NCBI GenBank assembly: GCA_013397695.1
Contig: VYZI01000287.1
Coordinates: 373,867-437,866, forward strand
Direction: 5' to 3'
Source of the DNA: Centropus unirufus
Lineage: Eukaryota > Chordata > Aves > Cuculiformes > Centropidae
Length of the DNA stretch: 64,000 nucleotides
Part shown: positions 1 through 11,371 of the stretch, piece after piece
Numbering within the stretch: the stretch's first letter is position 1
Layout: every line of letters starts with the position of its first letter
The notes under the pieces: model-generated
What the model saw: the letters and a program-made list of their open reading frames with translations, nothing else
What the model was told of the DNA's origin: nothing
Databases searched by the model: none
Program-made: the position numbers and the translations under genes

Positions 1-3000
1 ACTTCTTACCACCTTTACAGAAAGTAAGTAACTTAATTTTTTAAAACCTTTTTAAGCGTGTGCGGGTATTGGTGTTCTCCTTGTATGTCTGTATATGTGT
101 AAATACATATAAAATAAACCTAAAGCAGAAAATTATCAATCTTAAAGACATGCTGCTACAGTGGGAACTCCCAGATATTAATGACTTTTAGTGTACCACA
201 ATGGTTTAAAGCAATTTCACACAAAAGATGATAAATAGTATGAAAGTTCTGCATCTGAAAGCTTTAAATGGTAAATACACTCCTTGTGTGTAGGCTATGG
301 TAAAAAAACAAGAAGCATATTTTTTAAAAAATATGTACTGGACCTTAAAATTCACAGATATCAAGTCACGAAGTAGGATATTATTTTACCCATTTTGATT
401 TAATTGAATTAAAGTTGAATTGATTTGGAGTATTTAAAGAACTTAGGTCAAACTGTGCCATTTTTGACATTCAAAGAAACTCAGCCATATATTTGGCAGC
501 CCTTGGGTGCTGTATTAATATATGTCAGCAACTCTGAGCAGAACGAACATGTCCTCAGGCTGCAGAATTTAGAAAGCATGCAGTGAACAGTATGGGTCCC
601 TCAGAAACGGCTCTGTGATTCAGACATCAGTCTGCATCATGGAGTCTTTGATTGCTGGCTTTCCTAACCGCAGCCCCATGTGTTATGATAGCATGCATTG
701 CAAGCTTTTCCAGCAGCCCTTGTGGGTAACATTTGGGAATTTTAGTACAGGGTTTTAAGGATGCCCTTGCTGAGAGGTGAATAGGCAAGTCATTGGTTAA
801 CATGGGTCAAAATAGCAGCGATAGAGGACACCATGTAATTTCAGTATGAGTTGCTAGCTCAAGATAAATCCCACCCCACGGTGTTCAGATTGGTTTTTTT
901 TCATTTGTGACTTAATTTTTAAGCAGTAGGGATTTTTGTGCTCATTATAGGCATACTCAATTCCGGTTTTGAGGAAGGGTGTATATAGCTCTTTGGTTGC
1001 ATGCCAAATTATTTAGGAATTGCAGATATCTGTATGAAACAAGCATAACAGTAGTTAAAAGTACTCCTTGGCTCAGTAGCTGATAGGGATTTCTTTGTGA
1101 GTCAGAGAGTAGTTTCTATTGTCCACTTGCCAGTTGGCTAGACTTTGAAGATTAAGATATCTGCTGTGAGCACAGTAGTGGTCACGAGATATTGCCAGAT
1201 CCTCTATTTTGGGTTCATTCATCTTGGATCTTTTTAATTGGTTAATGATATTTAAAAATAAATGTGGACTCCAGAATATGTATATAGAAATAGACGGTTA
1301 CAAATCACGCATACTTGCCTACATAGTTTTGTTTCTTTTTGATATATTGAGTTTGTCTTCCACTGCAGAGTCAGCAAGTTCTTTCTCTCTTGCAGAGAAA
1401 GTCTTAATCTGTGATAATGTTTCACTAAAAGGATCCAAGTCTGAGGAGGCTAAATTGCTTCACGTTATGTACGTTAACATATGGAAGAGATTACGCAACT
1501 AGAACTGCTCTATTAAACGCTTTGTGTCTTTGCTTGTCAAACATTAATACAAGGAAAATGTGTAAAGAGAACTATCCTGCTTATTCCCAAACTGTTCTAA
1601 GAAACCATTAAACTCCATGAAATCTCTTAATGTTTTTTCTTTTGTGCTACTGCTAGCAGTGTTGTTATATTTCTACCATATTTAGTTTTGTATTCTGTTG
1701 TAGTATTATATCAAAACCAGATGTGGAATTAATTTTATTTGCTTGGGAAAGAAAAGGAACAATGAAAACTTGTCAGGATTTTCATATTGCATGATTACAT
1801 TTAGTATACTCATAAAATAGACGTGTTAAATATCTAATGTGTTTATCAACAAGCAGCATTTCTGCCTGTACTTTTTGATTTTAGATGTAGTAATGTGATA
1901 CATTTGGTGCTCAATAGTAAATAAATTATATTGGACAGAACTTCCTGTCCTGAGGACACGTTATAGTTTATTTTTTACTGGAAGAGCAATTACCACTCTA
2001 TCCATCTTGCCGTTAAATTAATACACATACAGTAAGGATTCATTTTCTTGTAACAGGGCCATGAAATCAGCAGAAAGTGTTATCACATGGAAGATGACAA
2101 ATTCAGTCCAGTTTTATTTATTAAAAAAAACAATTACCAGTGATGCAACTTTCAACAAAGATTGGAAGGTGCGTTATGATATTGCATAATACAGAAAAGT
2201 AGTTTCTGATGGGCATTTGAAGCCCTGTTCCTGGTTCATAGTTGAGTATATAATTAATCTCAAAATACTTAGCAACACACTTAATTTAATGCACAGGCAT
2301 TGTTCCACTTAACCAAGTGGAATATATTTACGTGGCTAAAGATAAGCCTGCGTGCAGTCAAGGGACCCCAGGGAGGAAGCACAGTTTCAGATTCAGTCCC
2401 AGAGTACACCGTGTACATTAGTCAGTAAATGGGGACAAAGATGTGAGAGTACATCTATAAATCCTGTACTTTAATTTGTAAATTAAAATTAAATAACACA
2501 ATTCAGGACTACCTTCCTCCCCACCATTTCACAGATCAACTTTTCAGAATAGTGTAAGTGTAGCTAGGATAGAAATATTTGCTTGCTTTTTCTAATGTAA
2601 ACATCTTATTACAAAGACATCTCTGTACAAATGGTTTTTTTTTCTCCTTAATGCATTGTGTTTCTTTTTAAATACTGCCCTTACATGCATTCCACAGTGG
2701 TCTTGCAATTACTACCTCGAGTAGGTCAATCTTCTAATCTCTAAAACAAGTATAATTAGAAAAGATAGTGCTTCACAGAAGGTACAAATGTGCCTGTATT
2801 TATGTATAGTAATGCATGCTGACCACGTTAAGCCAGAAGAAGACTTAACTATATATCACTTTTAATTTTAAATGTGTTTTTCCTGGGCTCTTTATTATTC
2901 TTTTGTTGCCTTTCATCCTATGGGATGCAGCTGCCCTTGAACTTGGTACTGTTTTGATCATTCATGTGCAGCAGCCACGTTGTCTGTAACATTTTAAAAA

Positions 3001-3330
3001 TGAGGCTTCATGGTGTTATTCACGAAGTAATTTCACATAAATATTTGGACTTCAGTTCCCTTAGAATGTGGAGCTGGTTGCTGTATGAAGAAAAGCATAA
3101 TTATAATTCACAGACTTTTTGCCTCGAGCCTAGGGGACAGATGCATATGATTAAGTTTGAAACTGGCCTGTTATTGTAATGTAGATGTTTTCAGGGTTGA
3201 GAGAATTAAAAAAAAAAAGAAAGAAAAAGGAAAAAAAAAACCAGGCAGGCACGAGTTTTTAAAAAAATAGACCAAGGGAGTAGTTTTACAAGAGGCACTC
3301 AATCTTGGACTGAACAATTTTATTTTTCAG
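1..3330 (+). other. ASXL3 intron 2 (3' part)
   Basis: This is AT-rich intronic sequence with no gene or recognised repeat. A purine/A-rich tract lies at about 3207-3240, close to the exon 3 acceptor. The only notable signal is a pair of back-to-back splice sites around positions 21-23, listed separately. Short open frames here (for example 1209-1502) show no recognisable protein. Confidence 0.8.
21..23 (+). other. ASXL3: Candidate 3-nt microexon of ASXL3
   Basis: A pyrimidine-rich acceptor (ACCACCTTTACAG) is followed by AAA and then a consensus donor GTAAGTA, with only three bases between. Exon 3 begins with the third base of a serine codon, so a 3-nt exon here keeps the frame. It would turn the expected Ser (AG|T) into Arg-Asn just before GTSPLACLN. 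The paralogue ASXL1 is known to have a 3-nt exon at exactly this position. The standard human ASXL3 transcript is annotated without one. It could be a chance juxtaposition of splice-like sequences. Confidence 0.3.
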
Positions 3331-3439
3331 TGGAACCTCTCCATTAGCTTGCCTGAATGCAATGCTTCATACTAACACTCGTGTAGGTGATGGAACATTC
3401 TTCAAAATCCCTGGGAAGTCTGGACTCTATGCTCTCAAA
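3331..3439 (+). CDS. ASXL3: ASXL3 exon 3: second half of HARE-HTH domain
   Basis: This 109-nt exon begins after TTTTTCAG and ends at GTAAGT. Its first base completes a serine codon started in exon 2, and 36 full codons follow (about residues 47-82), ending in phase 0. The product runs GTSPLACLNAMLHTNTR and then GDGTFFKIPGKSGLYALK. This is the C-terminal half of the HARE-HTH (ASXN) winged helix found at the N terminus of all ASXL proteins and predicted to bind nucleic acid. The open frame appears to start at the internal ATG at 3362, but that methionine is the family's conserved NAML residue, not a start. The first half of the domain is in exons 1-2, upstream of the window. Confidence 0.97.
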
Positions 3440-4752
3440 GTAAGTTTAAATTTTGTATATGGAAAGTACATAGGACTATTAATCCATTTTATGAATGTCT
3501 CAATAGATATAAAGGTAAACAGATTAGATTCTTTGGAGAGGAAATGACCTGATAGTCCTTCTAACTGCTTTCAGATGTCTTTTAAAAGGATTTATAATGA
3601 AAGTAAACATTGAATGTTTCGTCCTAGAAAGCATATACATGTTCTTGAATTTGGCATATAGTATAAGAAACACATAGCTTAGCTAAAATGCTACTTTTTC
3701 TGAGTTGTTCACAGAAAGGCCTTTGTTTTACCAGCACTGAGCTCAAGACAATCACTGACTTTCACATTAATTGTGATAATGTTTAATTTTTTAACAGCAC
3801 AAAATTATTTCCAAGGTTAATATAAATCAGCTTTTAAGAATGAATATAATTATAGTGATAGAATTTTGCGTTTGTGCTAGTTCTATTCCTTTTCCTCTTT
3901 TTTTTTCTTTTTTTTTTTTTAGTGTGTATGTGCTGATTTATGTGGGTAGAAATTTTTATTTCCTGTACATGATCAAAGTTAGAGGGGCTTCACAATGGGA
4001 GTGGAGGAATGCGAGGCAGAGGTGAGAAGCAAGAGTGAGATTATATGTTTGGCCATCTAAATGCAGTCAATTAAAATTTTGGTCCGGGAGGAAGAATCTT
4101 CTGTAATTTATGACAGACTTATTTCATACAAAGGTTTAAAAAGTGTAAAACTATATGGATTTGCCTGCTCCTGATAACGAAAAAATCTGTATCTAAGATT
4201 GAATTAACAGTTTTCAGAAGCTACGTTTCCTAATTTACTCAAACAAATGCTGTTGTTTTTCTTTAAATTGGGAGATATTCTTGGCACAAATCCAGGTATT
4301 CACAATCACTCCCATGCTTGTGAGCTCCAGGTTGCTTCAGCTATTTGAATTCAGGAAACAGGCAGAGGCAGAAAAGAAACATTAAAGGATTTGCATTTTG
4401 CTGAAGCACTGTGGACACTCAACTGGAAAACTAGGATTTTAAACAGCCAAACAAATCTGTTTTTGTTAAAAATAAGAAAATACAAGATCTTGCATTTTAT
4501 TTGTCTTTGAAGAAACAGTATGTTATGACTTCATAGAATAGCTTTTTTCATTTAGCTTTGCAAGTTGTTGCATGAAGGTCTGTTTTTATGTATTTCTCTG
4601 AAGTAACTCGAAAGCATATTTTATTTTATTCCATTTTTTGAAATGTAAGCATAAGAGTACACTGCAGAAACCTATTTTTAGAGATACAGCAGGATCATAT
4701 TTGTTTCTTTCATGTTAATTTTAGATTTCTTTTTCTTTTTTTTTAACCGTAG
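3440..4752 (+). other. ASXL3 intron 3
   Basis: This is a 1.3-kb AT-rich intron. It has a T-rich tract around 3895-3922 and a polypyrimidine tract before exon 4. I see no gene, repeat element or structure in it. Confidence 0.9.
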
Positions 4753-4864
4753 AAAGAAGAATCAACGTGTCCTACTGATGGAACATTGGATTTAGGATGT
4801 GAATCTGAGTTAGATGGCACTGAAATGGCTGAGACAAACAATAATAATGGAGAAGAAAATGGTG
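4753..4864 (+). CDS. ASXL3: ASXL3 exon 4: end of HARE-HTH and acidic linker
   Basis: This 112-nt exon runs from the acceptor CCGTAG to a GTAGGT donor. It encodes 37 codons (about residues 83-119) plus the first base of a valine codon. It begins KKEES, closing the HARE-HTH fold, and continues as an acidic, low-complexity linker (DGTLDLGCESELDGTEMAE). A run of four asparagines (TNNNNGEEN) follows, close to the human AEANAHGEEN but with extra Asn. The exon is AT-rich and too short to stand out as an open frame. It was placed by homology, by the splice sites and by phase (0 to 1) matching its neighbours. The donor is the weakest of the set, but the alternative GT four bases downstream would shift the frame. 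Confidence 0.95.
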
Positions 4865-5488
4865 GTAGGTGTTCTAATTTCAATATTAGAGGGAATATTT
4901 GTGGAAAAGAAAAAGTATTGTTTAATTATGCTTTTAATGGTGTGATTTCTAAACAGTATAAGTAATGTTTTGTACTCAGTGGAATATGAGTGATTCTCTT
5001 TTGTTGGCCTTCTAAAGAAATCAGGAAAACCTAGTGCCTTTATTTTACTTAGAGTTTTAAAAGATTATGAGTAGACTCTTGGTGTGTTTTAAGCGTGTAA
5101 TTTTTTTGGCTTAGTTTTTTTCATTTAGGCTCCACAGCTAAAGAGTAATTTTCCTTATTGGGCTTTAGACTTGAAGTTGTTTGATAGAGATCTCACTGAT
5201 TTCAGTGTGGGCATGTGGGGTTGGTGAATCTCTTAGCAGAGTTCTGGGCATGGGATAAAGGTTTGTGTTTTTGTGTTTGAAGTGGAGGTTGTACTGGGTG
5301 CCATGTTGACATAAAGACATTAAAATTGCAAATCCTCTGTATTTTTTGTTTCTCTGAAATAGTGGCATACTGCAACATTGCAAAAGCTTGAAAATGGTAG
5401 CCTTAGAAGTAAGTTTTCTTTTTGAGCAGGATTAATTTATCATAAAGAAAACACAGTTCTTTATTACTCGCAAGTAATGGAAATTAAA

Positions 5489-5514
5489 TTCTTATTAAAA
5501 CTTCTTATTAAAAC
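5489..5514. repeat. 13-bp tandem doublet
   Basis: Two perfect adjacent copies of TTCTTATTAAAAC. It is a short replication-slippage-type repeat with no evident function. Confidence 0.8.
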
Positions 5515-6853
5515 TGCATTCATGTAGTGCTTATAAAGTTAATGCTTTATACAAAAATCAAGCTTCACAAGACCTCAGAAATAAACTTTTCCTTGATCAA
5601 TTCTTCTCTGCTCCCCCCTTTCAACCTGTCCCACTCCTGGACTGCAGCCTACATTTTTGGCTCACTAAGCATATGGTGAGAGGGTGCCCTCTTTATGGCA
5701 AGGACATGAAAAGGCTCGGTTCATGTTCTTGTTCTGCTACAGACATCCTTTCTGATCTTCAGCAACTTACTTAGCTTCCATGCTGCACCTGTACAGGATT
5801 GATGCTGCTATTTTAGTATTGCCTGCTAGCATCATTGAAAAATCACATAATGCTCGATGATAGGAGTAACGGAGCCACCTAGGACAGGTTGTGGTGGATC
5901 TAGTAGTGAAGTTTTGAAGCTCAGTGAAAAAAACAAAATTCAGGAGTTATTAAATGGCTCTGCGTCTTCATTTTCTTCCACATATTATGTCTGTAGGTTA
6001 ACAGATCTGCATGTGCAACGGTTTTATGCTTTTATGTAGTGTGTGCTGAATGTCGAAGTGAACATATGTATTTGCAGTCCTTCAACATCCCTGTCTGACA
6101 GTTGGACAATTCATTGATGTACACAGGAAGAATACAGCAGTGAAAAGCAGTGTAAATACAGTTAGAGATAGAAAAACAAAAGCTGATATTACATGTTATA
6201 AAAAAACAAAAATTATGGCAAAAACCTACAATTATTTAGAAGTGGTAGGATGTAAATAAGGATACCAGAATGCTAGACATAGAAAAATGCTGGGTTTTGA
6301 CTAGGAGGAGGCTGCACACTATTTTCACAGTTTCAAATAAAAAAATTAATTCTAGCACTTAAGGTGACATAGAAGAGCAGCTGCTAAAATTAAACATTTC
6401 TAAGTATTTGGTGTAGAGAAGTAAATTACACCCACACTGTTTTTAAAGCTGAGAACTTTCCTTCATAGTTAATCTTTAACAAATCTTGGAAAACTGCGAT
6501 ATATTTAACTTTTTGAAAACAAGAGATCTTAATTTTTTTATGTCATGCAGTGGATATTTTTTAGAAGAGTAAATGGCATGGCAATAGTGAATCTATATTG
6601 CATATACAAATGTTGATGCTGGATGCAAACGATAAGGAATTGAAGACAGCTTACCTTCTATCAGACAAGCGCATTCATTAATAGCTTTTGTTGAGACTGA
6701 AAGTTTTGTTGTTAAAGGTATCTATTTATACCTATGTAGAATTCTATAAGAAATTTTATTTGTAGTGTAGAATGCTTGGCTTAAAAACAGCACTGTGCCT
6801 GTGAAATGCAGCCAGTTTTAAGTGGGCTAAAAATGACAAATTATTAAATCTTC

Positions 6854-7065
6854 AAAGCCCTAGCAGTTGCCACTAGTGGTAGGTATTTTGCTGTAATCTT
6901 GAGGATGTGATTTGACCACTCTTCATTCCATATCTTTGAAAAAAATTTTTGAAAAGTATAAAGCCCTAGCAGTTGCCACCAGTGGTAGGTATTTTGCTGT
7001 AATCTTGAGGATGTGATTTGACCACTCTTCATTCCATATCTTTGAAAAAAATTTTTGAAAAGTAT
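6854..7065. repeat. 106-bp tandem duplication, two copies with one mismatch
   Basis: Copy 1 (6854-6959) and copy 2 (6960-7065) are adjacent, in the same orientation and differ at one base (GCCACTAGTGG in the first, GCCACCAGTGG in the second). Near-identity inside a neutrally evolving intron points to a recent duplication. Overlapping minus-strand open frames of 62 and 68 codons share the same peptide because of it and are not genes. The unit matches no mobile element I know. Confidence 0.95.
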
Positions 7066-9388
7066 AAAATCCTTCTTGATAAAATTTATTGATAATAAAT
7101 AATAATGTTAAAACTCCCCTCTTGATCACATTGTAAATGATTACAGTTTAACGGCATGATAAGTTCTTTTAAAGTCAAGAAAAAAGGTCACATTTGCACA
7201 GTGGAAACGTTTTCAATAAATCAGTAAATCTGAAAACCATTTAAGGATCACAATAGAAAATGAATTCAACATGAATGAGATGCTTTTGCTAATTAGTCCA
7301 ATGCAGTTCTTGGCCTATAATTGTGGTAACACTGATTAAAGAATATAGGCACAGCGTTTCCTTTGGGTATAGCACTAGTTAAATGATTACTAGCGTGCTG
7401 CATTCATTATAGCCTTAAGAAAGAATTGAGAAAAATAGGAAAGGATTCAGAAAAGACATGTAAGATCTCCTGAGTGAACAAATGCCTCCCTTGCTCTGGG
7501 AAATTTAGTAGGTTCAGTCTATTTTATCAAAGATGAGGTAGTGACTTGCATGGTTTGTAAATATTTGAGAAAAGTTATTTCTATGGAAAGCATTTGGTCC
7601 AGCAGACCAAACCTAACAAGATGTCTATCAATTAAACTTTTTCACAGTAGAGCTGTGGTGCCCGTTTCTTTCTAGGAAATCATTCTGTGGCACAAAAGTA
7701 ACATTCATTCTGTACAAAAAAATGCTTTATGAAATTCTCTTGACTTCTGTCTTAGAAAAGGTCACTAGATATAATGTCTCCTTTCAGCCTTAGCTGCAGT
7801 GATTTATATGAGGATGGACATTGTTTTCATATTGTATTCTTAATTGCCCAATTGATTGAACTTTTATTTGCTCTTGTTTCCACTGTGATAGAGTCCAGAA
7901 GCCCCAGTTCTGACAGAACAATCAGAAGTTGTTTAGCAAGAGTTTTAAAAGTGCCACTTTTTTAGCTGGAAGCAGAGAAAACCCTAGGCAACAGCCTCAG
8001 ACTATTTGTGGGCTCTTAGATGATAGTCTCCAGCTTTTGGAGTAAAAAGTACTAGCTGATACTCAAACAGAGAAGAATCACATTATGCCCCAGCAAGCAC
8101 ATTTTTCCTGGTATAAATTCAGGCTACTGAATGATTTTGTTAGCATAATAGCTTAAAAATTCCTCACAATTATAAACACATGACTTGGCAAAAGCTGCTA
8201 CTTCACATCAATATTATGAAGCTGACAACTGGAATGGCCACACCTCGGATTTTTCAGATGTTGTAGAGAAATCTTTCTTTCCCCACTTTCTCCAAAGGCA
8301 TATGTTAAAGAAACTCTTTACAGTTGATTTTGTCTGGAATGACATTTTTATACAAGCTGTCTTGTATAGGAGACTCCTATCTTTTTATGAATTCCATTTC
8401 CCTCAAATACAGGGGCAGCATGTAAAGATGTAGTCAGTAAAAGAATTAAAATCCCAATTACTGTTGCCTAGGAAAATGACAACTGTAACATCCTTTTGCC
8501 CATCAATAGGATGTTCTGTTCGCAAAAAGCATTTGTCCCTAGGGTTTCTGAAGCCAGGGCTAATCCATCAGCCACGGAGTGCAGTTGATTAAAAATTGTC
8601 GCAAGCCAGTGGAATGCACAATGATGTAACTGTGGAGGAGGTAGCAATTCCTACAGTAGTGTCACTTCCCTCTGCAACCCCAGCCCAAACATAGGTTCTA
8701 ATGTTTGCCCAAATACGAGCAACATATGTCTCCTGTTGAGACACTTTATTTTTCAGCACTTCCTAAAACTGTAAGTTCTTCAACCGTGAACATGAAATGG
8801 CAGAATGCATTTCTTAGGCAGTTTTCTTAGAGCTAGTAGATGAAATGATGGATGACAGAGGATCCGATTCATGCTGAATCCCGAGATTTTGTGTTGGTAA
8901 CTGCTGAACACCTGGTACTTCTAGGACTAGGAAGCCACTAGGATGACTCCTGCAATGACGAATGAGTATTCATTCACTGTTGTTTGAAACCTGAATCCAC
9001 ATCTAGATGCTCAGTTCTTTTCCATTAATGGAATTTCTGGCAATTCAGGGAAAACTGTTATCCTTGGCATCTTGTCTCTTGGAAAGAATATTGGATGATT
9101 CTATTGAGTCCATCGCATGTGGCAGCATGAGAATGTGGCTTAGGCAAATATAAAAGCAGAAGGGCAGTAATGGAGTGGCAGTTCAGATATACAGAGTTTT
9201 GGATGGCACATCAGAAAGAGACACTTTCTTTTTTTGTTGTGGTATTGATGGGGGTTTTTTTAATCTCCCTGCAAGTAGCTATAAAATAAAAATAATTTAC
9301 CCAGGATTGAGTTTAACTTCTGTTTGTTTCATTGGCACCAGAGGGGAGTGATGAGAAAGAGGGAAGATACTCTGGAGCTTAAGGGAGA

Positions 9389-9533
9389 NNNNNNNNNNNN
9401 NNNNNNNNNNNNNNNNNNNNNNNNNNNNNNNNNNNNNNNNNNNNNNNNNNNNNNNNNNNNNNNNNNNNNNNNNNNNNNNNNNNNNNNNNNNNNNNNNNNN
9501 NNNNNNNNNNNNNNNNNNNNNNNNNNNNNNNNN
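9389..9533. other. Assembly gap (145 N)
   Basis: A run of 145 undetermined bases within intron 4. No expected ASXL3 exon is missing here, because exons 4 and 5 join in phase. Confidence 1.
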
Positions 9534-11348
9534 TGACTTCATTTGGAATAAGGATTCGCAGTTTTCAAAGCTTTGTGAAATGTTTGGGCTCAAAAGCATG
9601 CTGAGAATGTAATGTTGTAATGTGATTCAGCGCAACCTACCAAGCTGATGTGCTATTTGATATCTTTTTCCAAAAAAACCCCAAACCATTCTCTGTTACT
9701 TATCATTTCACAGTGCTAGTATTGCTTTTCAAAAAGAATATTACAGTCACAGTAGTGTCCTTGATATAGGCATCTGTTTTTGCTTGGATTGGCTTACTTG
9801 TGCAATTAACTAACTCCCAAACTAGTTTTCATTTTCAAGAGCTGATGGCAACAGTCGAGTTCCGAATTGTTCAGATTCTGCAAGTTGGGCTCTAGAGATC
9901 AGAGAATGATGGAGGTGAATTACTTGATACATCTGTGTCGGCAAAGAGTGGCCATTTATGTCAACACAAGTATAGATCTGTGTCATCCAAAGAAAATATT
10001 AAGTTTTATGGATATTTTAGAGGGAAATATTGTGTGTATATTTTCCTCAGAGGATTGTTAGTGAAGTTTTGTATCTCCAGAGGGTATGCATACATTTTAT
10101 GCTTGAGGTAGATTCTAGTGTTTAGCACGTGGTAGCATTATTAATTTGTGTTCTTTAATGTGGCTATTAGTAAACAATTCTTCTCATCTGATATGGTTTC
10201 TGAAGCAAAGAATGAAGTGACCTGCTGTTGATTTTACTAGCTTGATTTTAAATCAGTATGGTTTGTCTGAAATCAGAATTAATTTTGCCATTTATTTGGG
10301 GAAAATAAGCCCCTTAGAACACTGCTGGAATTTTTCTGTCCATCCAGTTGCACAGATCTGTTTATAATTACTCCTAATAACTTCCAGTGGCAATGAGATT
10401 GAATAATTTCAGTAGCATTCCTATAAAAATAGTTACTTTGAAGAAACACGCCTTCTAATATGCTTTATGTAGGTATCATATTTCTTGGGTGGAGAAAGTA
10501 AATGGTAATAAAAATTTACAGAGATAGCCTATAAAATTTGAAATTAAAAATATTGCTGTTTTTTATAAATTATAACCTTTCATCATAATTATAAAAACTG
10601 GTCTGGGAAAAAATGGGAGAGGTGAGGTAATTTTAAATGGAGGTTGTCGAAAACATTTTTAACATGTTTTTTGCTAAGTAATTCTAATTCTATCATTCAT
10701 GTTAACACTCTCTGAACACTTACTAAGGAGGTCTTATCTTCAGAAACCCAGCTGCTCTTCCAGCTCATAACCTAACAGTTTATGGCTTAATAGTTGCATT
10801 TTGCTTTATTCCTTCACTCAGTCCTGGCCCTTGAAGAAGCTGATTTAAAGAATAGAGCCTAATTATTCTCTGCTAAATGGAAATACCTCCTGTAGGCTTA
10901 AAACTGCTCTTGTTCTCTTTTTCTACTGTAGCAATAATGTTGAATCCTCCTTATTTGCTTCCCAATTTTTTTTCCTTCATCTGTTGCATTCTTTCAGAGT
11001 TCTTTTTTGATTCCCTAGTACCTATTTTATTTTTAGCATTCTTTTCTGATAACACTTTTCAAATGAGCATGGATCCAGTAATAATCATGCATCTTTGGTG
11101 CTTATGGACAAATTAGTTGCACCTTTCTAAAGTTGTATGTATGTTCAAAGACCGCTGGGTCACCTTGAATTTTATTTTCTTTAACTGTGTGTTTTGGTTT
11201 CCATAGCAGAAACGCTGTTTTTAAGGCTCTTTCTTTCCTCTAGGTTCATCAATGTTCACTTCAAGCACTTACATATTTTTCTGTCTTATTTCTCCTCATT
11301 CTGACTCATTCAGAGAAAAGCAGTTGGACTTTATCCATACCCAAACGA

Positions 11349-11371
11349 TTAAATAAATAAGTAAATAAATA
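11349..11371. repeat. Degenerate (TAAA)n microsatellite
   Basis: An imperfect TAAA run interrupted by one AAGT unit. It is simple sequence only. Confidence 0.75.

Noticed and set aside
3362..3547. ATG at 3362 as the start of a separate 61-codon protein
   Set aside because: The methionine is the conserved internal NAML residue of ASXL3 exon 3, and the frame past 3439 is intron.
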